From an uncultured Pelagibacteraceae bacterium (GTDB lineage Bacteria; Pseudomonadota; Alphaproteobacteria; Pelagibacterales; Pelagibacteraceae), in NCBI GenBank assembly GCA_902580135.1, contig CACHJL010000006.1, forward strand, positions 1 through 42,553: 42,553 bases of DNA, read 5' to 3'. Made by a program: the position numbers and the translations under genes. A model generated the notes under the pieces. That model searched no databases and was not told the DNA's origin. It was given only the letters and a program-made list of their open reading frames with translations. Of the stretch, positions 17,103-24,409 are shown one piece after another (positions within the stretch are counted from its first letter, which is position 1; every line of letters starts with the position of its first letter).

Positions 17103-18173
17103 TCATTTAAACAAATTTTTTAGTCCTCTTGTAGAAGCTGCGCAAATTCCTTTTTCGGTAATCAGGCCTGTTACATACTTTGCTGGAGTTACATCAAAAG
17201 CTAAATTCATTGTTTTGCTATTTTTTGGATAGATTAATATTTTTTTAATATTGCCTTCTTCATCTTTACCTTCAATATGTGATAACTCATCAGAACTTCT
17301 TTCTTCTATTGGGATTTCTTTATAATCTTTAATATTCCAATCAATTGTTGAGCTTGGAAGAGCCACATAAAATGGAACGTTATTATCTTTAGCTGCTAAA
17401 GCCTTAAGATAAGTTCCAATTTTGTTGCAAACATCACCAGTTGACAAAGTTCTATCTGTTCCAACAATACACATGTCAACTTTTCCTCTCTGCATTAATA
17501 TACCGCCAGTATTATCTGCAATAATCGTATTAGGAATGTTTTCTTCATTTAGTTCAAAAGAAGTTAAATTAGCACCTTGATTTCTTGGCCTAGTTTCATC
17601 AACCCATACATGAAGAGGTATTCCTTTTTTTTTAGCATGATAAATTGGCGAAGTTGCAGTGCCCCAATTGATTGTAGCAAGCCAACCTGCATTACAATGA
17701 GTTAATATATTTACTGTATCTTTCTTTTTATTATAAATTTCTTCAATAATTTTAAGACCATTAAGACCAATATTTTCACAAAACGAAACATCTTCATCAC
17801 AAATTGCTTTAGCTTCTTTTAAAGCTACATTAAATAAATCATCACTATTTATCATTGATATTTTATTATTCATTCTATTAACTGCCCATTGAAGGTTTAT
17901 TGCTGTAGGTCTAGATTGAATTAATTCTTCTGAACTTTTTTTTATAAATTCAAGATTTTTATTTTCTAAAATTGCTAAAACAATACCATAGGCCGCTGTA
18001 CCTCCTATGAGAGGAGCTCCTCTAACTTCCATAGTTTTAATTGCGTTTATTGCATCTTTTACCGACTTAAGATCCTTAATTATAAATTGATGTGGAAGTT
18101 TAGTTTGATCAATTATTTTTACAACATTTCCCTCGTACCATATTGTTCTATATTCTTTACCATGTATTTTCAT
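17103..18173 (-). CDS. mtnA: S-methyl-5-thioribose-1-phosphate isomerase
   Basis: A 356-residue MtnA, which converts 5-methylthioribose 1-phosphate to methylthioribulose 1-phosphate. R-G-A-P-L-I-G, the catalytic cysteine C160 (T-H-C-N-A-G) and the aspartate D240 (G-T-D-R) are present at the same numbers as in characterised bacterial MtnA. It is 3 bp downstream of an M23 peptidase gene in the operon mtnP-phyH-M23-mtnA, so phosphorolysis of MTA and this isomerisation are encoded together. None of the later Met-salvage enzymes (MtnB, MtnC, MtnD, MtnE) is in the window. Confidence 0.95.
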   Translation of the reverse strand: MKIHGKEYRTIWYEGNVVKIIDQTKLPHQFIIKDLKSVKDAINAIKTMEVRGAPLIGGTAAYGIVLAILENKNLEFIKKSSEELIQSRPTAINLQWAVNRMNNKISMINSDDLFNVALKEAKAICDEDVSFCENIGLNGLKIIEEIYNKKKDTVNILTHCNAGWLATINWGTATSPIYHAKKKGIPLHVWVDETRPRNQGANLTSFELNEENIPNTIIADNTGGILMQRGKVDMCIVGTDRTLSTGDVCNKIGTYLKALAAKDNNVPFYVALPSSTIDWNIKDYKEIPIEERSSDELSHIEGKDEEGNIKKILIYPKNSKTMNLAFDVTPAKYVTGLITEKGICAASTRGLKNLFK

Positions 18174-18176
18174 AAT

Positions 18177-18896
18177 TTAATTAATACATTCTACAGGCAG
18201 TGTTAATAATCCGTCAGGATATTTTTTACCTTCAATAAAACATTCTGGCTTACCTGCTCCACCAGTCCAATAAAGATGTGGATTAATCCATCCACTTGGT
18301 TTACCCAAAAACCTCCAGGATCCCCAAAATGAAGGGTTTGTTCCTTTTCTTTTAGACATATGAAAATGAAGATGTTCCATACCTCCTCCACAAGATGTTT
18401 TAACTAAATCTCCAGCATCAGCGATATGCTGACCTCTTTTAACTAAATCGCCTCTTTTAACATGCATTTTTCCAACATGCATATGCGTGGCATAAAGTTT
18501 TGTACCATCTGGGCTTTCTCCAAAATAAATAGCAAATTGGCTACCAACACATTTATCTTTTTTTTTAACGCCATAAACTTTACCATTGGCAGCAGCTAAA
18601 ATTTTTGCTCCAGGTTTTTGGTAAAAATCTATACCACCATGTTTCTTTGGTTTACTTCTGCTTCCTCCTAAAACTCCATATTGTGAGTGATAGTCTGATA
18701 TTATGGGCGGTGAATTTTTAGGAAGTATAATTTCAAAATTGTTTGGATTTTTTTCATTATGATACCTTAACACAAAGCCAGTTTCGCCTTTTTCTTTAAT
18801 TATATTATAAAAAAGTTCTTTCTTAATATTCTTTTTAGCATACGAATTTGTAAAAATTAAAATACTTAAAATTAATAAAAAAAAAATTTTTTTCAT
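18177..18896 (-). CDS. M23-family metallopeptidase, exported
   Basis: A 239-residue protein with a signal peptide (residues 1 to about 20, ending N-S-Y-A) and an M23/LytM-type peptidase domain. The zinc ligands are present: H86 and D90 in K-H-G-G-I-D, and H-x-H at 177-179 in H-L-H-F-H. Such enzymes cut peptide cross-links of peptidoglycan in the periplasm. The gene lies directly between phyH (no gap) and mtnA (3 bp), an unexpected place for a cell-wall enzyme, possibly just economical packing. Confidence 0.88.
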   Translation of the reverse strand: MKKIFFLLILSILIFTNSYAKKNIKKELFYNIIKEKGETGFVLRYHNEKNPNNFEIILPKNSPPIISDYHSQYGVLGGSRSKPKKHGGIDFYQKPGAKILAAANGKVYGVKKKDKCVGSQFAIYFGESPDGTKLYATHMHVGKMHVKRGDLVKRGQHIADAGDLVKTSCGGGMEHLHFHMSKRKGTNPSFWGSWRFLGKPSGWINPHLYWTGGAGKPECFIEGKKYPDGLLTLPVECIN

Positions 18897-19691
18897 TTAC
18901 TTGCTCCACACAACTGGAAACCAATCTTTTCTCATTTTGTCACCGGTTTTTAAATCTATATCTTTAAAAGGAGGTGATGTCTCTCCGCCTCTATCAATAT
19001 ATCTTACATCATCACCTATAAAACGCATTGAAAATGCTCTTCTGGGCGTATTCTCTAAATTAACTGGAGATGAATGTAATACTTTAAAATTAAAAAGAAT
19101 TGCGTCTCCTAAACTCATTTTAGTTTTAAAAATATTTTTTTTCATTGATTTTATATCTGGCATATTCATAAAATTTTCTTCGTCTTTATACCAAGGTTGA
19201 TTATTTGACCATTTAGTAGGTCTAACTAATTTAGGAAGCTTTTGAGATCCTAATAAAATTTGTAAAGAATTATCTTTTGAAATTGGATCAAGAGGTATCC
19301 AAAAACTTCCTGTATCATTTCCATTTACACAATAATATGGCATATCTTGGTGCCAAGGCGTTTCTTTATCTGTTCCAGGATCTTTAATAAAAATATGTTC
19401 ATGGAATAACTGAATAGAATTTGACCCAGTTGCCTCAGCAACTATTTTTGCTGCGGGAGATTCTTCGGCAAATTTTTTAAATTCATTTATTCTTTGCCAA
19501 TTACAGTAATCTTCGAAGAATCTTCCTTTGCCATTTTCTATATTTTCACGAGCATGAGGTCCTGGTTCCTTTAATACTTTTTCAAAACCTTTTTGGAGCA
19601 AATCAATCCATGGGCCGAATACATTTTTAATAAGTATAGCTCCATTTTTTTTATAAGAGTCTATTTCTTCATTTAAAAGATATTTTTTCAC
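18897..19691 (-). CDS. Phytanoyl-CoA dioxygenase (PhyH) family 2-oxoglutarate/Fe(II) oxygenase
   Basis: A 264-residue PhyH-family oxygenase. The iron site is complete: H114 and D116 in W-H-Q-D, H206 in V-L-H-S-S, with R217/R218 in N-T-P-R-R-A for 2-oxoglutarate. The family hydroxylates many small molecules, and the name does not imply phytanoyl-CoA. Its start codon overlaps the mtnP stop by 4 bp, giving translational coupling, and mtnA is two genes downstream. That makes a methylthio-sugar or a related sulfur or purine metabolite a reasonable guess for its substrate, but this is inference. Confidence 0.87.
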   Translation of the reverse strand: MKKYLLNEEIDSYKKNGAILIKNVFGPWIDLLQKGFEKVLKEPGPHARENIENGKGRFFEDYCNWQRINEFKKFAEESPAAKIVAEATGSNSIQLFHEHIFIKDPGTDKETPWHQDMPYYCVNGNDTGSFWIPLDPISKDNSLQILLGSQKLPKLVRPTKWSNNQPWYKDEENFMNMPDIKSMKKNIFKTKMSLGDAILFNFKVLHSSPVNLENTPRRAFSMRFIGDDVRYIDRGGETSPPFKDIDLKTGDKMRKDWFPVVWSK

Positions 19692-20560
19692 TTATTTAAA
19701 ACTCTACCAGCAACTGTACTAAGTTTTTCTACTGTTTTTTTTGTTCTTTTTTCTGGTGCTGTAATGATAGCAACATCTAAACAATTATTTGCCGGATCAT
19801 TAGGATCAATATAATTTTCGAAATTATCTATTAAGTTTTTAATCATACTTTTTGCTTTTGCGGCATTGTCTAAAAGAACTTTAATAACTTTTTGAACATC
19901 AACATTTTCATGATCGGGGTGCCAACAATCGTAATCTGTAACCATAGATACAGAAGCATATCTAATCTCAGCCTCTCTAGCGAGTTTTGCTTCTGGCATA
20001 TTTGTCATCCCAATTACATCTGCTTTCCATGATCTATATAAATTGGATTCGGCTAATGTAGAAAATTGTGGACCTTCCATAACAACGTAGGTTCCACCTT
20101 TTTGATATTGTATATTTTCTTTCTTTAAAGATTCTTCACATGCAATCATTAAACCTGTGGAAGTAGGATGTGCCATAGAAACATGTGCCACTATATCTTC
20201 ATCAAAGAATGTTTTGTTTCTTGCAAATGTTCTATCTATAAATTGGTCTACTAAAACAAATTTTCCAGGCGGCAAATCCTCTTTTAAAGATCCCACTGCA
20301 GAAACTGAAACAATATCAGTTACACCTAATTGTTTCAAAGCATCAATATTTGCTCTAAAATTTATTTTAGATGGAGATATAAAGTGTCCCCTACCATGTC
20401 TTGGTAAAAAATAAACTTCTCTGCCATTATAATTCGTTTTTAATATTTGATCTGAAGGTTTGCCCCAAGGTGTATTTAAGTCTATTAATTCTCTATTTTT
20501 AAATTCTTCTACATCATAAAGACCACTTCCGCCAATAATAGCCAATTTATTATTTACCAT
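19688..20560 (-). CDS. mtnP: S-methyl-5'-thioadenosine phosphorylase
   Basis: A 290-residue MTA phosphorylase, splitting methylthioadenosine to adenine and methylthioribose 1-phosphate. I-I-G-G-S-G-L-Y at the N-terminus, M-E-G-P-Q-F, M-T-N-M-P-E and the MTA-type M-V-T-D-Y-D-C-W motif, with the aspartates that contact adenine, distinguish it from inosine/guanosine phosphorylases. It is the first gene of the operon mtnP-phyH-M23-mtnA and is divergent from apt, which would recycle the released adenine. Only 42 bp separate the mtnP and apt start codons. Confidence 0.94.
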   Translation of the reverse strand: MVNNKLAIIGGSGLYDVEEFKNRELIDLNTPWGKPSDQILKTNYNGREVYFLPRHGRGHFISPSKINFRANIDALKQLGVTDIVSVSAVGSLKEDLPPGKFVLVDQFIDRTFARNKTFFDEDIVAHVSMAHPTSTGLMIACEESLKKENIQYQKGGTYVVMEGPQFSTLAESNLYRSWKADVIGMTNMPEAKLAREAEIRYASVSMVTDYDCWHPDHENVDVQKVIKVLLDNAAKAKSMIKNLIDNFENYIDPNDPANNCLDVAIITAPEKRTKKTVEKLSTVAGRVLNK

Positions 20561-20602
20561 AAGCTAAAAATAATTTATTTATTGATATATATCAAAAGAA
20601 TT

Positions 20603-21130
20603 ATGAACTTAAAAAATCATATTAGATCAATAAAAGATTATCCAAAAAAAGGAATACTATTTAGAGACATAACTACTTTGATAAAAAATGAAAATGCATT
20701 TAATGAATGCATTCATCAGATCATAGAAAGATCAAAAAAGTTCAAATTTAACAAAATTGCTGCAATTGAATCTAGAGGATTTATATTTGCATCAGCAGTA
20801 TCATACATTTTAAAAAAACCTTTTATACTTTTAAGAAAAAAAAATAAGTTACCTGCAGATGTTCATTCAATAGATTTTGAGCTTGAATATGGTACTGCAA
20901 CTATGGAAATTCATAAAGACGCTATCGACCAAAATGACTCGGTACTCTTAATTGATGACTTAATAGCAACAGGTGGAACTGCTGAAGCTGCTGCAAAATT
21001 AATTGAGATTTCTAAAGGAAATGTTGCTGCGTATATTTTTGTAATAAACTTATTTGATTTGGGCGGATGTGATAACTTAATAAAAAAAGGTTATAAAGTC
21101 GAAAACTTGATTGATTTTCCCGGTCATTAA
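20603..21130 (+). CDS. apt: Adenine phosphoribosyltransferase
   Basis: A type I phosphoribosyltransferase converting adenine and PRPP to AMP. The PRPP loop is V-L-L-I-D-D-L-I-A-T-G-G-T-A, with I-E-S-R-G-F-I-F, R-K-K-N-K-L-P and E-Y-G-T before it, all typical of Apt. The frame is open from a TTG at 20582, but the ATG at 20603 begins M-N-L-K-N-H-I-R-S-I and gives 175 residues, the normal Apt length, so that start is chosen. It is divergent from mtnP, whose product adenine it can salvage, and a methyltransferase gene starts at the base after its stop. Confidence 0.93.
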   Translation: MNLKNHIRSIKDYPKKGILFRDITTLIKNENAFNECIHQIIERSKKFKFNKIAAIESRGFIFASAVSYILKKPFILLRKKNKLPADVHSIDFELEYGTATMEIHKDAIDQNDSVLLIDDLIATGGTAEAAAKLIEISKGNVAAYIFVINLFDLGGCDNLIKKGYKVENLIDFPGH

Positions 21131-21865
21131 ATGAATAAAAATAAGTTTAGTATAAACTATTGGTTAAGAAAATTGTTTGTCAGTAAAATATTTCAACTCC
21201 TACCTATTCAAAAAAGTTATTTGAGAAAGTTGATTTTCACTTCAATTTTTAAATCAAAGCATTGGGTACAAAAAGATGAAAATTTAGAAGAAAAATATAT
21301 TTCAATTTCAGGGCATGGTTCAAATATTAATACCAAACAATTTCAAAATTTGTCTTCATGTATTTTAGATTTTTTAGACAGATTTTCTATAAACTCAATT
21401 TTAGATATGCCATGCGGTGACTTTTTATGGATGAATCAAATATTAAAAAGTAAAAAATTAAAATACTTGGGTATAGATATAGTTGATGATTTAATAGGTA
21501 AAAATAAAATTAATTATGAAAGTTCAAATATCAAATTTAAAACTTCTGATGTAACAAATTTTATAACAGAAGAAAAGTTTGATTTACTTTTTATGAGAGA
21601 TTTTTTTATTCATATAAGCAATGAAGATATTTTAAAAATATTAAAAAATATAAGCAAAATGAATATAAAATATTTTGCATCTGAAAATTATGAAATTCAT
21701 AGCAATATAAATACAAGTATTGGAAAACATAGAAAAGTTAATCTTCAGATAGAACCTTTTAATTTAGAAAAACCAGTTTATTCATTTAAGGATTATGAGG
21801 AAGATAAGTATATTTATTTTTACAAAAAAGATATTTTGAAAAAATTAAAATTTAATCAAATTTAA
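21131..21865 (+). CDS. Class I SAM-dependent methyltransferase, substrate unknown
   Basis: A 244-residue protein with a Rossmann-type methyltransferase core: motif I I-L-D-M-P-C-G-D-F (about residues 92-100), an acidic G-I-D-I ending beta-2, and M-R-D-F-F-I-H-I as motif IV. A basic N-terminal stretch of about 60 residues precedes the domain. The gene begins immediately after the apt stop codon, so the two are likely co-transcribed, but the base composition is poorer in G+C and the protein resembles methyltransferases of glycan clusters more than purine enzymes. Its end overlaps the convergent phosphoribosyltransferase gene by 14 bp. No acceptor can be assigned. Confidence 0.75.
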   Translation: MNKNKFSINYWLRKLFVSKIFQLLPIQKSYLRKLIFTSIFKSKHWVQKDENLEEKYISISGHGSNINTKQFQNLSSCILDFLDRFSINSILDMPCGDFLWMNQILKSKKLKYLGIDIVDDLIGKNKINYESSNIKFKTSDVTNFITEEKFDLLFMRDFFIHISNEDILKILKNISKMNIKYFASENYEIHSNINTSIGKHRKVNLQIEPFNLEKPVYSFKDYEEDKYIYFYKKDILKKLKFNQI

Positions 21866-22367
21866 AATCTTTGATATTAGTTGTTTCATATTTTTCAAAT
21901 GGCATATGTATCCATGGGGAATCTTCCAGATAATCAACTGAATAATCAGGTTTAAATTTTGAAGTTGATTTATGCCATATCACGGCTGTTTTAATTTTTT
22001 CTTCAAGATAAAAACCATAAAAATGCTCTAACCATTTAATGCTTTTTATTAATGTTTTTCCTGAATCAGCAAGATCGTCTACTAGCAAAATATGAGACCC
22101 AAGATTTGGTGTGGTCTTTGCTAAATCCCTAGAAAATGTAAATTGACCTTGTTGATTTTTAACGTCATCACTGTTGCCATGATATGATTCAACGGATAGT
22201 ATAGCTAGTGGTACATTAAACAAACGACTAAATACATCTCCAACTCTTAAACCGCCTTTAGCAATACATATGACTTGATTAAATTGCCAGCCATCATTAT
22301 GAATATTTTTGGCAAGTTGCTCAATTTTTTTATGATAATCTTCCCAAGTTATATAAATATCTTTCAT
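21852..22367 (-). CDS. Phosphoribosyltransferase, xanthine/guanine-type
   Basis: A 171-residue type I phosphoribosyltransferase. The PRPP-binding motif I-L-L-V-D-D-L-A-D-S-G-K is at residues 93-104, and V-I-C-I-A-K-G-G-L-R-V-G at 32-43 is the phosphate-loop region. The Asp-Ser-Gly form and the I-A-K-G-G-L motif resemble xanthine-guanine phosphoribosyltransferase (Gpt), which turns guanine or xanthine into GMP or XMP. It starts 8 bp after tRNA-Met on the same strand and probably shares its promoter. With apt, mtnP and guaC it makes this stretch rich in purine salvage genes. A hypoxanthine specificity is also possible. Confidence 0.83.
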   Translation of the reverse strand: MKDIYITWEDYHKKIEQLAKNIHNDGWQFNQVICIAKGGLRVGDVFSRLFNVPLAILSVESYHGNSDDVKNQQGQFTFSRDLAKTTPNLGSHILLVDDLADSGKTLIKSIKWLEHFYGFYLEEKIKTAVIWHKSTSKFKPDYSVDYLEDSPWIHMPFEKYETTNIKDFKFD

Positions 22368-22375
22368 ATTTTTTT

Positions 22376-22452
22376 TGGTAGCGGGAAGTGGAATTGAACC
22401 ACTGACCTCGGGCTTATGAGTCCCGCGCTCTAACCAACTGAGCTACCCCGCC
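22376..22452 (-). tRNA. tRNA-Met (CAT), elongator type
   Basis: A 77-base cloverleaf on the minus strand: acceptor 5' GGCGGGG with 3' TCCCGCT, T-A, D-arm GCTC...GAGC with AGTTGGTTA loop, anticodon loop CTCATAA, T-arm AGTGG-TTCAATT-CCACT, discriminator A and an encoded CCA end. The 5' strand matches alphaproteobacterial elongator tRNA-Met rather than initiator tRNA. Lysidine-type tRNA-Ile also has CAT but a different acceptor stem. Position 1-72 is G-T, 7-66 is G-T, and the closing anticodon-stem pair 31-39 is A-G, which is unusual. Confidence 0.95.
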
Positions 22453-22468
22453 ATACAATTCGTATTGA

Positions 22469-22497
22469 TATATACTACTTTTATCTTTCTGTTTCAA
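22469..22497 (-). promoter_or_regulatory. Probable sigma70 promoter for tRNA-Met
   Basis: On the minus strand TTGAAA (22492-22497) and TATATA (22469-22474) are separated by 17 bp, 16 bases before the tRNA 5' end. The boxes match consensus at 5 and 4 of 6 positions. The spacing and position directly in front of a tRNA support it. The phosphoribosyltransferase gene downstream probably shares the transcript. Confidence 0.55.
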
Positions 22498-22498
22498 T

Positions 22499-22687
22499 TT
22501 AGATTATATCTGCAAAGTCTAATATAATGAACATAGCAATTGCTATACCAACAACAGTCATTATAAATTTATTTTTAAATCCATTAGGACTAACTACATT
22601 TTGATATATCCATTTAGAGCTAAATAAAATAACAGTGCCAATAATTAAATAAATAATACCTTTTTCAAATCCGTACATATGCTTCAT
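22499..22687 (-). CDS. Small two-helix membrane protein, unknown function
   Basis: A 62-residue protein with two hydrophobic segments (about residues 9-26 and 41-60) joined by a short basic loop. I do not recognise a family. The ATG at 22687 shares its A with the TGA stop of the AEC transporter gene (T-G-A-T-G), so it would be translated by coupling; a GTG one codon earlier is the other possible start. It is the last gene of the hydrolase-TauD-AEC operon. A role with the transporter is possible but unproven. Confidence 0.65.
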   Translation of the reverse strand: MKHMYGFEKGIIYLIIGTVILFSSKWIYQNVVSPNGFKNKFIMTVVGIAIAMFIILDFADII

Positions 22688-23613
22688 CACATAGTTAGAT
22701 ATTTTATTGCAAAAAATATGGTGCCAATTGATGCAAATGTAGAGATAAAAATTGCTTTTATTATATTTTGAGGATTTACATTATAAGCCGAACACAACAC
22801 AATCGAAGTAACTCCACATGGAGCAACACTCACGAAAAAAGCACCAGGAATTACCTGGGGATTTCCAGCATCAAAAATTACATATCCTACAAGCAGTAAT
22901 ACTAAAGGAGAAACTATTAATTTTAAGATTGAAATAGATGCAGTCAATTTATTAATAACATTATCAGTATGGAAAGATAAAATTATACCTATTGCAAAAA
23001 GACCAACGGGGGAAACACACAAAGCAAGTGTAGATAAAGTATATTCAACAGGTGTATCATTAATATTAAAATTAAATATAAATAAAAAAACACCAATTAA
23101 GATTGATAATATCATAGGATTAAGAATAATGTTTTTGATAAATATTATAAATTGAACATTTCTTTTTGTTGCAAGTTCTAAAAAAAAGGCAATTAAAGAT
23201 AACAAAATTACACCATCCATTAATATTATACTTGTAACTTGAGTAACAACATCGTCACCAAAATAAATCTGAGTTATAGGCAAAAGTAATGTGACATGGT
23301 TTGATAAAGCAACAGTTAAAGCCCATATGATTGATTCTTTAACGGGTCTTTTAAAATAATTAGATACGAGTAAAAAAGTAAAAATTCCACAAGTGGATTG
23401 CATCAAAAAATAAGAAGTAATTTGTTTTAAATCAATGTGACCAATCTCACTTTGAGCTACAAATTTAATAATTAAAGCTGGAACTGCAACATAATATAAA
23501 AATAAATTTAAGATTTTAGCATGGCTTAAATCAAAGATTTTAAATCTACCAAATAAAAAACCTAGTAGAGTTACAAATATAAAGGGAGTTAAGCCTAAAA
23601 AGATTGCAAACAT
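22687..23613 (-). CDS. AEC-family (auxin efflux carrier-like) permease
   Basis: A 308-residue membrane protein with about ten hydrophobic segments in two halves, as in AEC-family transporters. The second half carries the conserved glycine/proline-rich segment F-F-V-S-V-A-P-C-G-V-T-S and A-L-C-V-S-P-V-G-L-F-A-I-G. Bacterial members are thought to move organic acids such as malate or malonate, often with metabolic genes. It follows the TauD-family gene by 4 bp and is followed by an overlapping small membrane-protein gene. Confidence 0.88.
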   Translation of the reverse strand: MFAIFLGLTPFIFVTLLGFLFGRFKIFDLSHAKILNLFLYYVAVPALIIKFVAQSEIGHIDLKQITSYFLMQSTCGIFTFLLVSNYFKRPVKESIIWALTVALSNHVTLLLPITQIYFGDDVVTQVTSIILMDGVILLSLIAFFLELATKRNVQFIIFIKNIILNPMILSILIGVFLFIFNFNINDTPVEYTLSTLALCVSPVGLFAIGIILSFHTDNVINKLTASISILKLIVSPLVLLLVGYVIFDAGNPQVIPGAFFVSVAPCGVTSIVLCSAYNVNPQNIIKAIFISTFASIGTIFFAIKYLTM

Positions 23614-23617
23614 AGTT

Positions 23618-24409
23618 TTATTGAATTGTAATTCTATGCATTATTCTATTTCCTTTAAATGAGGTAGCTTGATGCAACATAGATCTATTATCCCATATAG
23701 CCAATTGATTCTTTTCCCACTCTAAAGAAAATTGAAATTTCTTTTTTATTTGATGATTAAATAAGTATTTTTCTAATTTTTGTTCTCTATTTTGTTTAGA
23801 ATTAAAGCCAACAAAATGCCCGGGGCTACAATAAATTGTATATTTAGAATAAATTTTTCTAATAATATTATGTTTAGATTTTAATTCTTTATTAATTTTA
23901 CCTTTTTCCTTAACTCTTTCTTGAGTGGTAATTGATATAGGGCCTTCTGAAGAGTAATTGCCTTTGTAATTTTTTAATTTCTTTTGATATGAAGTTGGTA
24001 GATCTTCATAAGCCAAGTACTGTGAACAAAAATCAGTATTAGCTTTTCCTTTTTTTGGTACTAATTTAGAAAATAACATTGTAAATCTTGGAGGTTTTTT
24101 TGTGTAAATAGAGTCTGTATGAAATTGCTCTCCAAAACTTGGTCCTTTATCTGAAGCTTTTCTTTGAACAACTGTAATTTTTGAATATTTTTTATTTAAA
24201 CCTTTTAATCTTGGGTACTCAGCAAGTTTACCAAAATTTTTTGCAAACTTAATGTAATTTTTAGAATTTAAATTTTGTTTTCTAAAATATAGCATTCCAT
24301 ATTTTTGTAGTGCAGATTTAATTTTTTTAATATGGTATTTATTAATTTTCTTAAGATCACAAATAATTTCTGCTCCAATATTTTTTTTTCCAGGAATAAT
24401 ATCAAACAT
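23618..24409 (-). CDS. TauD/TfdA-family 2-oxoglutarate/Fe(II) dioxygenase
   Basis: A 263-residue dioxygenase with the complete iron triad H97, D99 (F-H-T-D) and H246 (M-L-H-Q-A), and a C-terminal R259 (or R255) for 2-oxoglutarate. Characterised relatives hydroxylate taurine, sulfonates, 2,4-D or carnitine-like compounds; the substrate here is not predictable. Its start overlaps the hydrolase gene by 8 bp, and the AEC permease gene follows after 4 bp. An uptake-oxidation-hydrolysis unit for one small organic acid is the simplest reading. Confidence 0.88.
   Translation of the reverse strand: MFDIIPGKKNIGAEIICDLKKINKYHIKKIKSALQKYGMLYFRKQNLNSKNYIKFAKNFGKLAEYPRLKGLNKKYSKITVVQRKASDKGPSFGEQFHTDSIYTKKPPRFTMLFSKLVPKKGKANTDFCSQYLAYEDLPTSYQKKLKNYKGNYSSEGPISITTQERVKEKGKINKELKSKHNIIRKIYSKYTIYCSPGHFVGFNSKQNREQKLEKYLFNHQIKKKFQFSLEWEKNQLAIWDNRSMLHQATSFKGNRIMHRITIQ

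Noticed and set aside
20582..20602. TTG start giving Apt seven extra residues
   Set aside because: The ATG at 20603 gives the normal Apt N-terminus and length, and leaves more promoter space for divergent mtnP.
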